DNA of 64,000 nucleotides, taken from NCBI GenBank assembly GCA_041737175.1, contig JBGSSF010000025.1:62001-126000 (forward strand), given 5' to 3'. Under the pieces are notes generated by a model that made no database searches, was not told the DNA's origin, and saw only the letters and a list, made by a program, of their open reading frames with translations. This DNA is from UBA5072 sp041737175 (lineage in GTDB: Bacteria; Bacteroidota; Bacteroidia; Bacteroidales; UBA10428). How positions within the stretch are numbered: the first letter of the stretch is position 1; each line of letters begins with the position of its first letter. A program made the position numbers and the translations under genes. Below are positions 27,159 through 36,322 of this stretch, piece by piece.

Positions 27159-27190
27159 ATGTAACTTACAAAATGTAACTTACAAATATA
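27159..27190 (-). promoter_or_regulatory. crtI promoter region with duplicated GTAACTTAC element
   Basis: On the minus strand TATATTTG (27190-27183) fits the Bacteroidota -7 consensus. Immediately next to it the 14-base unit ATGTAACTTACAAA (plus-strand reading) is repeated perfectly at 27159-27172 and 27173-27186. Each unit contains the palindrome GTAA-C-TTAC. This looks like a pair of operator half-sites or a duplicated leader element controlling the carotenoid genes. Confidence 0.5.
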
Positions 27191-27281
27191 GGATTCGGGA
27201 TTGATATCATCATGTCATTTGCAAACCTTGTCTTTTTTTTGTAAATTGTACTTGCTTTTCACCCATTAATGTGTTATTACC

Positions 27282-28199
27282 ATGAATGCTGCAAGCTTCG
27301 TTTCCGATAGTACCACCGGCAAACAAAAGATTAAGAAAATACTTGTTCCGGTTGATTATTCCGAATGTTCACGATTTGCCTGTCGGTTTGCCATTAAAGT
27401 CGCCTGTAAACTCGGAGCGGAAATAAAACTTTTTCATACCTATTATTCTCCTGCTTTTGATCTCATTGAACTTGCAGGCGCAGTTCAGACTCAGTCACAG
27501 CTCAGGGAAGAGGTTGCCACCAATCTGGAGGACAGCGAGAAGGAAACAATTAAAAGCTTTGTTCAGAGCTTAAAGGACTTTGTGAAAGAAAGCTGCTTGC
27601 CGGCCGTTCAATTCAGTTATGACATTGCACCCGGCGTGCCTGAGGATGAAATAATACGGTTTAGCGAAAGCTACCTTCCCGATATGATTATTATGGGTAC
27701 CAAGGGAAAGGGGACCGGGGTGGGATCGATTATGGGGAGCGTCACAGCCTCGGTAATTAACCGGATTTCACTGCCCCTCCTGGCCATCCCGGAGAAATAT
27801 ACTTTTATTGGAGAAAAGAACGTTAAAAACGTGCTGTACGTGACTGATTTTGATGAATCAGATTTCGTGACGCTCAAGAGTCTCATGAACCTTACCGACC
27901 AGCTAAACCTGGATATTCATTGCGTGCATATAGGGGATGACCCTAAATCATGGGATAAGGTCAAAATGGAAGGTCTGATGGAATATTTCAGAAAATCCTA
28001 CGGCAAGACCCAGGTAACCTATAGTTTTGTCAGTCAGAAAAACCTGTTGATGGATCTCGATCAGCTGATCCGCGAGAAAAACATCAATATACTGTCAGTC
28101 ACTGCGCACCGGCAAAACATTGTTGATAAGCTTTTTAAACCCAATATTGCCAAAAAACTGTTTTATCACACGAGCATTCCGTTACTGGTGTTTCATTAG
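27282..28199 (+). CDS. Tandem universal stress protein
   Basis: The 305-residue protein has two UspA domains. The first (about 17-170) keeps KKILVPVDYSECS and the ATP-binding motif GTKGKGTGVGSIMGSVT (from residue 139). The second (about 175-305) is degenerate and lacks the glycine loop. USPs of this double type are cytoplasmic stress or energy-state proteins with unclear effect. It diverges from crtI. Confidence 0.9.
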   Translation: MNAASFVSDSTTGKQKIKKILVPVDYSECSRFACRFAIKVACKLGAEIKLFHTYYSPAFDLIELAGAVQTQSQLREEVATNLEDSEKETIKSFVQSLKDFVKESCLPAVQFSYDIAPGVPEDEIIRFSESYLPDMIIMGTKGKGTGVGSIMGSVTASVINRISLPLLAIPEKYTFIGEKNVKNVLYVTDFDESDFVTLKSLMNLTDQLNLDIHCVHIGDDPKSWDKVKMEGLMEYFRKSYGKTQVTYSFVSQKNLLMDLDQLIREKNINILSVTAHRQNIVDKLFKPNIAKKLFYHTSIPLLVFH

Positions 28200-28200
28200 C

Positions 28201-28305
28201 AGGGACAAGGGACGAGGGACAGGGGACAAGGGACAAGTTATATACGGGTATGAATGCCCAAATCTCAAAACCCAATTCCCGCTTGTCCCTCGTCCCTTGT
28301 CCCTT
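28201..28305. terminator. Inverted pair of GGGACAA arrays between convergent genes
   Basis: Short repeats of GGGACAA/GGGACGA at 28201-28237 are answered by their complement at 28282-28306. A 21-base block (28201-28221) pairs perfectly with 28285-28305. It fills the gap between the UspA stop (28199) and the stop of the minus-strand gene at 28310, and could act as a two-way terminator hairpin. The array begins two bases after the UspA stop. Confidence 0.65.
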
Positions 28306-28309
28306 ATTC

Positions 28310-31288
28310 TTATGATGGCTTATAAACTACTGCCCTGTTCGTCTTCCCGTCAATCTCAATTTTCACAGGCTTCTCAAATTTGATATGCCTCAGGTATTGT
28401 GTTTCAAATGCAGCATTTAGGGTATTGAGGAAATCAATATTGCAGATCCCGTCATGCATGTAAGGATTCACGGTCAGGTATCCTACTCCAAAGGTGGTCA
28501 GATTATGAAAAAAGTGAGTGCCCTGACTGGGATCGACACGGAAATGTTCAAGTCCTGATTCAACAATGACTCTGGCAGCTGATATATGGGCCCATTTTAC
28601 AGGGATGCCCAGCCAGGGATCACTGGATCCCCAGCGACCCGGGCCAATAAGGACATAGGAATGCTGGCTGCGGACAAATTCTTCATTGACCTTTTCAAGT
28701 TCCTGAGCAATTTTGAGGCTGTCGCTGGCTTTAAAATTTTCTGGCTTGATGTACACAATGTCTTTAATGTTTGTGTAAGTACCGTTACCCAATGCTTTTT
28801 CAGAATAAATGATAACCTCTTCGCTATTGACTATTTCAATTCTGGAATTGATGCTCTGCTCATTGACAACGATAGGACGGATCTGCAACAAATAGAAACT
28901 TTGCAACTTTCTGCCGGTAGTGTCAGTGTCAACGGCAAATTCAATTTCCACCGGATTGTTCATGGCCTGATGACCCAGCTGTAAAAGCTCATCCAGAATT
29001 CCCGCCAGGGGAAAACTTCCGTGGGTCAGCACATTGGAAAATGTAATGATCTTTTTCCCGGAACAGTCAAATCCATCACGGATCATGTTGTTCTCATGAT
29101 CATACATGGAAGCTGCCATTTGGAGGGTATCATCGCATTCAGCATCCTGGATGTTTAATCGGATAAGATTGACCTTGTCATCCACCGAAGGCACGAACTT
29201 ATCAGGATTCATATCCAGTGCATAAAAGTACTTTTGGGTTGATTTAAGTGCCAGATCCGGATTGGACAATTGCATGATCTTTCGCGGGTACTTGGGTGAA
29301 AAGCGGAGTCCAGTACCACCCTCGGCAATCATTTTTCCCAATCCGAAGGCTATGGTGGCGATGCCATCATGTGCCTTCTCCGGATGAATGGGATAAAAAT
29401 TAATGGAACGGGCCACACCTGACATGATCGGATAAAAACGCTCTCCATGCTGTTTTCCACAAACTTCCTGTATAATGATGCCCATTTTTTCCTCATCGAT
29501 CAGGTTGGATGTAGCTGTGGCGTATGCCTTACTGGCTTTAAAGAAGACGGATGCGTAAACGCATTTGATGGCATTTTCCAGCATACGGATGGCCAGAGCT
29601 TTGACCGGCACCACAGGTATCATGTAGGTGTTGTAGATACCTGCAAAGGGCTGATAATAGGAGTCTTCAAGTTTACTCGATGACCTTACCGCAAGGGGAT
29701 TGGAAGCCTGCAAAATGATGGTCCCCAGATCCTGGTAAATATGTTCCGGCAGGCGGGCATTTACAAATGCCTTGAGTATCTCTTCATCCTTAATTCCTGA
29801 AACAGCCAGATGATACAGGTCATTTTCCGTCATGAATTCATCAAACACTTCCGTACTGAGCACAATCGTATGAGGAATTGAGATCCTGATACCGGGATAT
29901 TTTTCGAAAAACTGACTGGTATTCAGGAAACTATTAAAGAAGGCTAAACCACGCGCTTTACCACCTATTGATCCCTCACCGATTCTTGAAAAACCCACAT
30001 ATTCATCATAAAGGTGCCTGTCGAATTCCGCAATTACGCCCTTGGCCTTGCTAGTACGAAAACTTGAAATGGCTTTGTAAATATATTTTCTGACATCATC
30101 AAGCGATTTAAAGTCTTCGAGCTTTGCTGGTTTAAATATCTGGGCGATGGGGAAAAGTGCACGGGCATTAAGCCATTTGGAAACGTCATCACGCTGGGTA
30201 TGATAAATGAGAATCTCATCGGGAACGGTCATGATAAGCTGCTGCAGATCGCGAAGATTTGCTGCTACACAATATTCTTCCAGGGTTTTGGGATTCCGGA
30301 AGACAAATTCACCGAAACCGAAATTTCGGACAATATACTCTTTCAGGTCGATTGACAGGTTCTTGGAGTATTTGTGCAGGAAACCTGTACCCAATTCAAT
30401 TGCGTATTGTTCATTCGATAAATCGGAGGATTGCAGGAGAAAAGGAATATTTCTGTCTTCAGATTTAACCAGTCTGCATAGGTCTATTCCTCCGAGGATT
30501 TTAGGATCTTTCCGGTTCGCAGTGCTTTTAAAGCTTACATCTGAGATGATGCCCATGATACTATGCCTGAATTTCCGGTAGAATTCCAAGGCTTCCGAGT
30601 AGTTCTGCGCGAGCAGTATTTTAGGGCGTCCCCTCCTCCTGAGCATTTTCTGGTGCTCGTTCAGGGCCTCTTTCATGAACTCCATCGACTGTTCGAGGAT
30701 CACTTTATACAATACCGGCAGAAAAGCCGAAATATAACGCACAGAGTCCTCGATAAGCAGGATGGCCTGCACCCCTACTTCCTGAATATCGAAGTCGGCA
30801 TTCATCCGGTCTTCTATCAACTTGATAATGGCCAATAAAAGGTCGCTGTTGCCCAGCCAGCAAAACACATAATCAATGGCGCTGAGGTCCTCGTTTTCGA
30901 GTTTGAGCGACACTTCCCTGGAGAAATGGGTGAGCACGACAATGGGGATTTGCGGATGCTTCTCTTTCAATTGCCTGGCCAGGGCAAAAGTATCGACGTC
31001 GCCGATGCTGAGCATCTCAATGATCAGGTCAATCTTGTCGTTTTCAAGGATCTTTACGGCTTTTTTGGCGGAATCCGCATGAATGAATACCGGGGGATAC
31101 CTGAGATTCAGAGAGACGTATTCATTGAAGATTTGCTCGTCAATGCGTCCATCCTCTTCGAGCATAAAAAAATCGTAACTGCTGCAGATGACCAATACTT
31201 TCCGGATACGGTTCTGCATCAGTAGATTAAAGGAAGTATCGGAAAAATAGTACGTTTCAATGTGACTTTCTTCAACTCTTTTGGCCAT
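28310..31288 (-). CDS. Receiver-like domains fused to a PEP synthase-type ATP-grasp domain
   Basis: The 992-residue protein has three parts. Residues 28-160 form a degenerate receiver-like fold (expected phosphoacceptor replaced in IDLIIEMLSIGD). Residues 173-325 form a second receiver that keeps all key positions: Glu180-Asp181 (LLIEDS), Asp250 (IISDVS), Ser287/288 and Lys306. Residues about 435-990 resemble the nucleotide-binding N-terminal half of PEP synthase or PPDK (IGGKARGLAFF, ASNPLAVRSSSKLEDS, QEVCG). The phosphohistidine and PEP-binding C-terminal domains are absent, so it cannot be a full dikinase. It may phosphorylate or sense nucleotides under control of a histidine kinase. It lies 57 bases after korB. 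Confidence 0.8.
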   Translation of the reverse strand: MAKRVEESHIETYYFSDTSFNLLMQNRIRKVLVICSSYDFFMLEEDGRIDEQIFNEYVSLNLRYPPVFIHADSAKKAVKILENDKIDLIIEMLSIGDVDTFALARQLKEKHPQIPIVVLTHFSREVSLKLENEDLSAIDYVFCWLGNSDLLLAIIKLIEDRMNADFDIQEVGVQAILLIEDSVRYISAFLPVLYKVILEQSMEFMKEALNEHQKMLRRRGRPKILLAQNYSEALEFYRKFRHSIMGIISDVSFKSTANRKDPKILGGIDLCRLVKSEDRNIPFLLQSSDLSNEQYAIELGTGFLHKYSKNLSIDLKEYIVRNFGFGEFVFRNPKTLEEYCVAANLRDLQQLIMTVPDEILIYHTQRDDVSKWLNARALFPIAQIFKPAKLEDFKSLDDVRKYIYKAISSFRTSKAKGVIAEFDRHLYDEYVGFSRIGEGSIGGKARGLAFFNSFLNTSQFFEKYPGIRISIPHTIVLSTEVFDEFMTENDLYHLAVSGIKDEEILKAFVNARLPEHIYQDLGTIILQASNPLAVRSSSKLEDSYYQPFAGIYNTYMIPVVPVKALAIRMLENAIKCVYASVFFKASKAYATATSNLIDEEKMGIIIQEVCGKQHGERFYPIMSGVARSINFYPIHPEKAHDGIATIAFGLGKMIAEGGTGLRFSPKYPRKIMQLSNPDLALKSTQKYFYALDMNPDKFVPSVDDKVNLIRLNIQDAECDDTLQMAASMYDHENNMIRDGFDCSGKKIITFSNVLTHGSFPLAGILDELLQLGHQAMNNPVEIEFAVDTDTTGRKLQSFYLLQIRPIVVNEQSINSRIEIVNSEEVIIYSEKALGNGTYTNIKDIVYIKPENFKASDSLKIAQELEKVNEEFVRSQHSYVLIGPGRWGSSDPWLGIPVKWAHISAARVIVESGLEHFRVDPSQGTHFFHNLTTFGVGYLTVNPYMHDGICNIDFLNTLNAAFETQYLRHIKFEKPVKIEIDGKTNRAVVYKPS

Positions 31289-31345
31289 GTATTCCTGATG
31301 ATTTATTCACGAAATTTAGCCAAATATCTTAAAAGCTGCAATGCC

Positions 31346-32359
31346 TCAAATTGAGAATGTGTTGCCGCTGGTCAGGAGGTCATCCACTGATTTTATCTTT
31401 GATTTCATCCTGGCTGTATCGATCTGCCTGTACATTAAATCCTCAAAGACACTGAACTCGCAGGCGCGAATCACACCCATGGCAATGGGATAATGCGGCA
31501 GGCTCATTCTCACCAGCATATAGTCCTTGGTATCGTCATGGTCCAGGGCATTATGAACCAGGATATCCTCCTTACGCACTCCGTTTTCTCCAACTTTCAC
31601 CACCTTAAACCGGGTTCCTTCCTGGATCAGTCCAAATTCCTTGTTTTTACCAAAGAGCATGGGTTCGCCGTGTTTCAGATACAACTGGTTCTCGTAACGC
31701 AGTTCCTTGCTGGTGATTTCAGCATGTATATCATCATTAAAGATGACACAGTTCTGGAGTACTTCTATCAGGGCGGTTCCTTTATGCCTGGCAGCCTGTA
31801 TGAATACTTCCTTCATCATTTCAAGATCGGTGTCCACAACACGGGCAAAGAAGTTTCCCTGGGCGCCCATGGCAAGCTCACCGGGCAGGAAAGGATCTTC
31901 GATGGTGCCATCGGGTGATGTTTTGGTAACGCTCCCCTTGGGTGTTGTCGGTGAATATTGACCTTTGGTGAGGCCATAAATCTTATTGTTGAAGAGCAGG
32001 ATTTTGATATCAAGATTTCTGCGAAGAAGATGGATAAAATGATTGCCGCCAATGGCCATCGAATCACCGTCTCCCGTAATGAGCCATACGCTGAGATCGG
32101 GATTGGCCAGTTTAATACCTGATGCAATGGCCGGTCCGCGACCGTGGAGCCCGTGGAAGCCATAGGTATTGATGTAGTAAGGAAATCTGGAGGAACAACC
32201 GATCCCGGATACAAAAACGATTTTTTCCTTGTCGATGCCGGTCTCAGGCAAAGCGCGCTGAATGGCAGCAAGCACTGCATGGCCACCACAGCCGGGGCAC
32301 CAACGCGCCGGCTTATCCATTTTGAAGTCCTTTATTGAAGTTGTGCAGATATTTTCCAT
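31346..32359 (-). CDS. korB: 2-oxoacid:ferredoxin oxidoreductase beta subunit (KorB type)
   Basis: This subunit binds thiamine diphosphate and an iron-sulfur cluster and, with KorA, oxidatively decarboxylates a 2-oxoacid (probably 2-oxoglutarate) to the acyl-CoA while reducing ferredoxin. In the 337-residue sequence Cys21 and Cys24 (WCPGCGGHAVL), Cys56 (SGIGCSS) and a later cysteine in VLQNCVIFND are candidate cluster ligands. GDGDSMAIGGNH (from residue 96) with LLFNNKIYG forms the TPP motif. It starts six bases after the korA stop. Confidence 0.93.
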   Translation of the reverse strand: MENICTTSIKDFKMDKPARWCPGCGGHAVLAAIQRALPETGIDKEKIVFVSGIGCSSRFPYYINTYGFHGLHGRGPAIASGIKLANPDLSVWLITGDGDSMAIGGNHFIHLLRRNLDIKILLFNNKIYGLTKGQYSPTTPKGSVTKTSPDGTIEDPFLPGELAMGAQGNFFARVVDTDLEMMKEVFIQAARHKGTALIEVLQNCVIFNDDIHAEITSKELRYENQLYLKHGEPMLFGKNKEFGLIQEGTRFKVVKVGENGVRKEDILVHNALDHDDTKDYMLVRMSLPHYPIAMGVIRACEFSVFEDLMYRQIDTARMKSKIKSVDDLLTSGNTFSI

Positions 32360-32365
32360 GACTGA

Positions 32366-34219
32366 TTATTTCTTTATGCTGTCCAACACTTCATTAAACT
32401 TATGCTTTAATTCGGAGATCATGAAAGGAAGGCCCTGTACCTTATTGAACTGCAAGTAGTTAAAACCAGGCAGCATACTGCGAAGGTAAGATACAAACTG
32501 TCCCAGATTAAGTTCGCAGACGATGATCTTTTGGAATCTTCCAAAAACTTCATGCACATTGGCAGGCAAAGGATTGATATAATTGAACTGCGCCAGGCTG
32601 ATACTTTTCCCTTCCTCCTGCAATTCCAGTACAGCAGTATAAAGCGCACCATACGTACCTCCCCAGCCAACAACAAGCAGCTCACCTTCCTCTTCTCCTA
32701 CGACCTGCTGAGGCGGAATACATTGAGCAACACGGGCAATCTTTTCATTCCGGAAGCCAACCATTTTTTCGTGGTTAAGCGGATCATAGGAAATCTCACC
32801 GGTAATGTCGGCTTTTTCGAGTCCCCCAATGTGGTGCCTTAAGCCCGGCTGACCCGGGAGGGCCCATTCACGGGCCAGCGTAACCGGATCACGCCGGTAG
32901 GGTTCATAAGCGGGATCATTGTCTTTAACCAGCGGGACCCTTATTTCGGGCAAATCTTTCACCGCCGGGATTTGCCATAACTCTGAACCATTGGCAAGAT
33001 ATCCGTCTGAAAGGAGGATTACAGGGGTCATATGCTCAATAGCTATCCTGGAAGCTTCGAAAGCAAAATCAAAACAATTGGCTGGAGTCGAAGAAGCCAG
33101 TACAACCAACTGGCTTTCGCCATGCCGGCCATACAAAGCCTGAAAGAGATCGGCCTGTTCGGTTTTGGTAGGTAAACCCGTTGAAGGTCCGCCGCGCTGA
33201 ACATCAACCACAACAAGGGGCAGTTCGGTTATTACTGCCAGGCCAAGTCCTTCGCTTTTGAGCGATAAACCCGGACCGGAAGTGGATGAGACTCCCAGGC
33301 AGCCGGCAAAGGAGGCCCCGATGGCCGAGCAAATTCCTGCAATTTCATCCTCAGCCTGAAATACAATCGCACCCAGGTTCTTCATTTTAGCCAGCTCCTG
33401 TAGAATCTCCGATGCCGGGGTGATGGGGTAGGAGCCCAGGAATAGTTTGCGGCCGGCTTTTTCAGCTGCAGCCAGCAATCCCCAGGCAATTGCCACATTG
33501 CCTGTGATATTCCGGTAAAGACCGGCCCCCTTTTCTGCCGGCTTTACCTGGTAAGTGGCTTCAATGGCTTCAATGGTTTCTGCATAATTGTAACCGGCGC
33601 GCAGGACTTCCAGATTGGCTTCAATCAGTTCGGGATTTTTCCTGAACCGTTCACGTAAGAAATTTTCCCCGATAGATAGATTACGGTTGAATAGCCAGTA
33701 CAGGATACCGGCCACAAACTGGTTTTTTGTCTTGTCCGCTGTTTTGGGGCTCAGCCCGAACTGCTTGACCACATCACGGGTCATATCTGTAATCGGCGCT
33801 TTCACCACATTATAACCTTCGAGTGAACCATCTTCAAGTGGATCCTCTATATATTCTGCTAACTTGTAATGCCTTGAATCAAAATTGTCAATATCAACAA
33901 TGATTGTTGCGCCCGGTTTGAGCCATTTCATATTGGCCTTAAGGGCTGCCGGATTCATCGCTACCAGTACATCAGCCAGATCGCCGGGAGTAGACACTTC
34001 CTTATGTCCGATATGTACCTGAAAACCGGAAACGCCTGCAACAGTGCCCTGCGGAGCCCTGATTTCTGCAGGATAATCGGGGAAAGTAGCGAGGTCATTA
34101 CCGACAAAGGCAGAAGAATCTGAGAACTGCGCCCCTGTAAGTTGCATCCCGTCACCGGAATCCCCGGCAAATTTTACTACAACATCTTCCCGCTCAATTA
34201 CTTTGATTCTTTTTTTCAT
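32366..34219 (-). CDS. korA: 2-oxoacid:ferredoxin oxidoreductase alpha subunit, gamma-alpha fusion (KorA type)
   Basis: The 617-residue protein joins the gamma domain (about 1-200, VVKFAGDSGDGMQLTGAQF, TFPDYPAEIRAPQGTVAGVSGFQVH) to the alpha domain (about 220-617, SYPITPASEILQELAKM, QAEDEIAGICSAIGASFAG, TSGPGLSLKSEGLGLA). This fusion and the partner KorB are the usual two-subunit 2-oxoglutarate:ferredoxin oxidoreductase of Bacteroidota, a tricarboxylic acid cycle step in anaerobes. Substrate preference is inferred from family form, not from a diagnostic residue. Confidence 0.93.
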   Translation of the reverse strand: MKKRIKVIEREDVVVKFAGDSGDGMQLTGAQFSDSSAFVGNDLATFPDYPAEIRAPQGTVAGVSGFQVHIGHKEVSTPGDLADVLVAMNPAALKANMKWLKPGATIIVDIDNFDSRHYKLAEYIEDPLEDGSLEGYNVVKAPITDMTRDVVKQFGLSPKTADKTKNQFVAGILYWLFNRNLSIGENFLRERFRKNPELIEANLEVLRAGYNYAETIEAIEATYQVKPAEKGAGLYRNITGNVAIAWGLLAAAEKAGRKLFLGSYPITPASEILQELAKMKNLGAIVFQAEDEIAGICSAIGASFAGCLGVSSTSGPGLSLKSEGLGLAVITELPLVVVDVQRGGPSTGLPTKTEQADLFQALYGRHGESQLVVLASSTPANCFDFAFEASRIAIEHMTPVILLSDGYLANGSELWQIPAVKDLPEIRVPLVKDNDPAYEPYRRDPVTLAREWALPGQPGLRHHIGGLEKADITGEISYDPLNHEKMVGFRNEKIARVAQCIPPQQVVGEEEGELLVVGWGGTYGALYTAVLELQEEGKSISLAQFNYINPLPANVHEVFGRFQKIIVCELNLGQFVSYLRSMLPGFNYLQFNKVQGLPFMISELKHKFNEVLDSIKK

Positions 34220-34285
34220 GGTCTGTCACACTGAATTTCTGTGGCAATGATAATTATTTCCAATGTAACAACCCATGACTTATGC

Positions 34286-34293
34286 TATATTTG
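34286..34293 (+). promoter_or_regulatory. Possible -7 box of the gamma carbonic anhydrase gene
   Basis: TATATTTG matches TAnnTTTG and lies 22 bases before the ATG at 34315. A matching -33 element is not clear. Confidence 0.4.
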
Positions 34294-34314
34294 TCGTCAA
34301 CTAAACACCTGCCT

Positions 34315-34827
34315 ATGAGTCTTATCAAATCCGTCCGCGGATTCACCCCCCTGCTTGGAAACGACTGTTATATTGCAGAAACAGCTGTTATCATCGGAGA
34401 CGTTGTGGCCGGTGATCTCTGCAGTTTCTGGTTCAACGTAGTTGTCCGGGGTGATGTGAATTCCATCCGGATTGGCAGCAAGGTTAACATACAGGACGGT
34501 ACCGTGCTTCATTGCCTCTACCAGCGTTCGGTCATTGAAATAGGTAATAATGTTTCCATTGGACATAATGTTGTTATTCATGGCGCAAAAATCAGAGATA
34601 ACGTGCTGATCGGAATGGGTTCCGTGATTCTTGACAATGCAGTTATCGGTGAAAACTCCATTATTGCAGCAGGCTCGGTGGTGCTGGCGGGAACCACGGT
34701 TGAACCGGGCAGCATTTATGGCGGTGTCCCGGCCAGACGGCTTAAAGATGTTGATCCGCAGCAAACCGCTGAAATGATTAACCGGATCGCAGATGATTAT
34801 ATCATGTATGCAGGGTGGTTTAAGTAG
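34315..34827 (+). CDS. Gamma carbonic anhydrase family protein
   Basis: From ATG 34315 the protein has 170 residues (MSLIKSVRGFTPLLG). It is a left-handed beta-helix of hexapeptide repeats, with the histidines expected for the trimer metal site (VLHCLYQ, and IGHNVVIHGAKI). Many family members bind zinc or iron and may hydrate CO2; others lack proven activity. The frame also opens at 34282 but the extra eleven residues are not seen in the family. It diverges from korA and converges with murI. Confidence 0.9.
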   Translation: MSLIKSVRGFTPLLGNDCYIAETAVIIGDVVAGDLCSFWFNVVVRGDVNSIRIGSKVNIQDGTVLHCLYQRSVIEIGNNVSIGHNVVIHGAKIRDNVLIGMGSVILDNAVIGENSIIAAGSVVLAGTTVEPGSIYGGVPARRLKDVDPQQTAEMINRIADDYIMYAGWFK

Positions 34828-34849
34828 AGGCAGACCCACGTGTCTGCCT
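34828..34849. terminator. Stem-loop between gamma carbonic anhydrase gene and murI
   Basis: A perfect 8-bp stem AGGCAGAC / GTCTGCCT with a 6-base loop starts directly after the plus-strand stop and includes part of the murI stop codon. It could serve both convergent genes; there is only a short A/T tail (TAATT). Confidence 0.5.
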
Positions 34850-35660
34850 AATTCCACAGATTGATCTTCTCCAAGGCTATATTCTCCTCAAAAAAAAGCT
34901 TTGAGATCGCCTGGAAATAATCTGTAAAATCAGATACATAGAACTTATGCACAGGATCAGGATTCTGATTGAGCAAATTATGGGTGACAAGAATATGACG
35001 CAGGTGGTTGGCAACAATCCGGGAGGAATCGATCACATCAACCTCAAAATTGAAGAATTTATTGATCTGGTTCTTGATGATGGGATAGTGAGTGCATCCC
35101 AGGATCAGCGCCTGTATCTGTGATAACTCTGGTTTAGAGAGGTAGGTGCGGATTATGGCATTGCTGATGTCATCGAAAATGAAACCTTCTTCAATCATGG
35201 GCACCAGCATAGGGGTAGCCAGGGATTCTACCGATATGTGAGGATTCCTGGCAATGATCTTTCCCACATAAGTACCGCTGTTAATAGTTCCTTTTGTGCC
35301 GATTACCCCGATGCGTTTGTATTTTGAACCGGCAGTCACAAACTCCACAACGGGGTTGATAACATCCACCACCAGGGCTCTGTCAACTGCTTCGGAAACA
35401 ATGGTTTCATAGGCATTTGCCGAAGCGGTGTTGCAGGCTATCACGATAACCTTGCATTGCTGATCGAGCAGAAACCGGGTAATACGCGCAGAATATCCCA
35501 TAATGGTCTCTTTCGATTTATCGCCATAAGGCAGGTGAGCGGTATCGCCGAAATAAATGAGCTTTTCATTGGGCAGCACCTGGCGAATGGCATTGGCCAC
35601 CGTAAGACCTCCCACACCGGAATCAAATACACCAATCGGTCGGGTTGCGTTTTCGTTCAT
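34848..35660 (-). CDS. murI: Glutamate racemase
   Basis: MurI makes D-glutamate for peptidoglycan. The 270-residue protein has the signature GVFDSGVGGLTV and both catalytic cysteines, Cys76 in IACNTAS and Cys189 in LGCTHYP. Length is typical. It is downstream of the outer-membrane cluster but separated from it by a strong terminator-like hairpin, so it probably has its own promoter. Confidence 0.96.
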   Translation of the reverse strand: MNENATRPIGVFDSGVGGLTVANAIRQVLPNEKLIYFGDTAHLPYGDKSKETIMGYSARITRFLLDQQCKVIVIACNTASANAYETIVSEAVDRALVVDVINPVVEFVTAGSKYKRIGVIGTKGTINSGTYVGKIIARNPHISVESLATPMLVPMIEEGFIFDDISNAIIRTYLSKPELSQIQALILGCTHYPIIKNQINKFFNFEVDVIDSSRIVANHLRHILVTHNLLNQNPDPVHKFYVSDFTDYFQAISKLFFEENIALEKINLWN

Positions 35661-35706
35661 GGAGTTAATTTGAACTCAAATGTAAGCAGAAAAACAGGAA
35701 TAAAAA

Positions 35707-35736
35707 GACCCGGCGGCTTTTACAGCACTCCGGGTC
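35707..35736 (-). terminator. Intrinsic terminator after the bamA-ompH operon
   Basis: On the minus strand GACCCGG (35736-35730) pairs with CCGGGTC (35713-35707), and the second arm is followed at once by TTTTTA. It lies 24 bases after the stop of the second ompH gene and would end the uppS-bamA-ompH-ompH transcript before murI. Confidence 0.75.
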
Positions 35737-35759
35737 CTGTTGAGGCCTGTAAAGGCTAA

Positions 35760-36284
35760 TTATTTTAAACCGAGCTTGGTTTTCACCAGCGGCAGTATGT
35801 CCTGTGAATCGGGAGAGGTGTAGACAACCGCGCCGCCTGCAGTATCGAAAATGTAAGTGAATCCATTCTCGGCAGCTACATCAGTCACAGCCTTGATGGC
35901 TTTGTCCTGAATAGGTTTGAACAATTCAGTTCCCCTTGTAGACAGCGTCTGTTCTGCGCTCTGCTGGAAATTCTGCATGCGTTGCTGCAGTGTATTCATT
36001 TCTTCTTCCTTGGTCTGGAGGATCAACTGGCTGGTTGTTTTATCCTGGGTGAGTTTAAGATAATCTTCATATTTCTTGTTCAATTCAACCTGGAGTTCTT
36101 CAAGTGTCTTACGCATCGATTCTCTTTCCCTTTCAAGTGTTTTCTGGGCGCTGTCGCTTTCAGGCATGGCTGCGAAAACTGCCGAACTGTTGATATGGCC
36201 AAGTTTAACTGTTCCCTGAGCGATGGCATTCCCCGACATCAGAAATAGACCTGTAAATATCAGAACTGCAAATACTTTTTTCAT
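35760..36284 (-). CDS. OmpH/Skp family periplasmic chaperone (copy 2)
   Basis: This 174-residue protein has a signal peptide (MKKVFAVLIFTGLFLMSGNAIA) and a long helical coiled-coil middle (SAQKTLERERESMRKTLEELQ ... ) flanked by the beta strands of the Skp body (KLGHINSSAVFAAMPES, NGFTYIFDTAGGAVVYTSP). Skp trimers hold unfolded outer-membrane proteins for the Bam complex. It lies 38 bases after its paralogue and downstream of bamA. Confidence 0.92.
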   Translation of the reverse strand: MKKVFAVLIFTGLFLMSGNAIAQGTVKLGHINSSAVFAAMPESDSAQKTLERERESMRKTLEELQVELNKKYEDYLKLTQDKTTSQLILQTKEEEMNTLQQRMQNFQQSAEQTLSTRGTELFKPIQDKAIKAVTDVAAENGFTYIFDTAGGAVVYTSPDSQDILPLVKTKLGLK

Positions 36285-36322
36285 TTTAATTGATTTTTTT
36301 TAAACTGGACAAATGTAAGAAT

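Noticed and set aside
28310..31288. Pyruvate phosphate dikinase or PEP synthase
   Set aside because: The phosphohistidine swivelling domain and the PEP-binding barrel are missing; only the nucleotide-binding half is similar.
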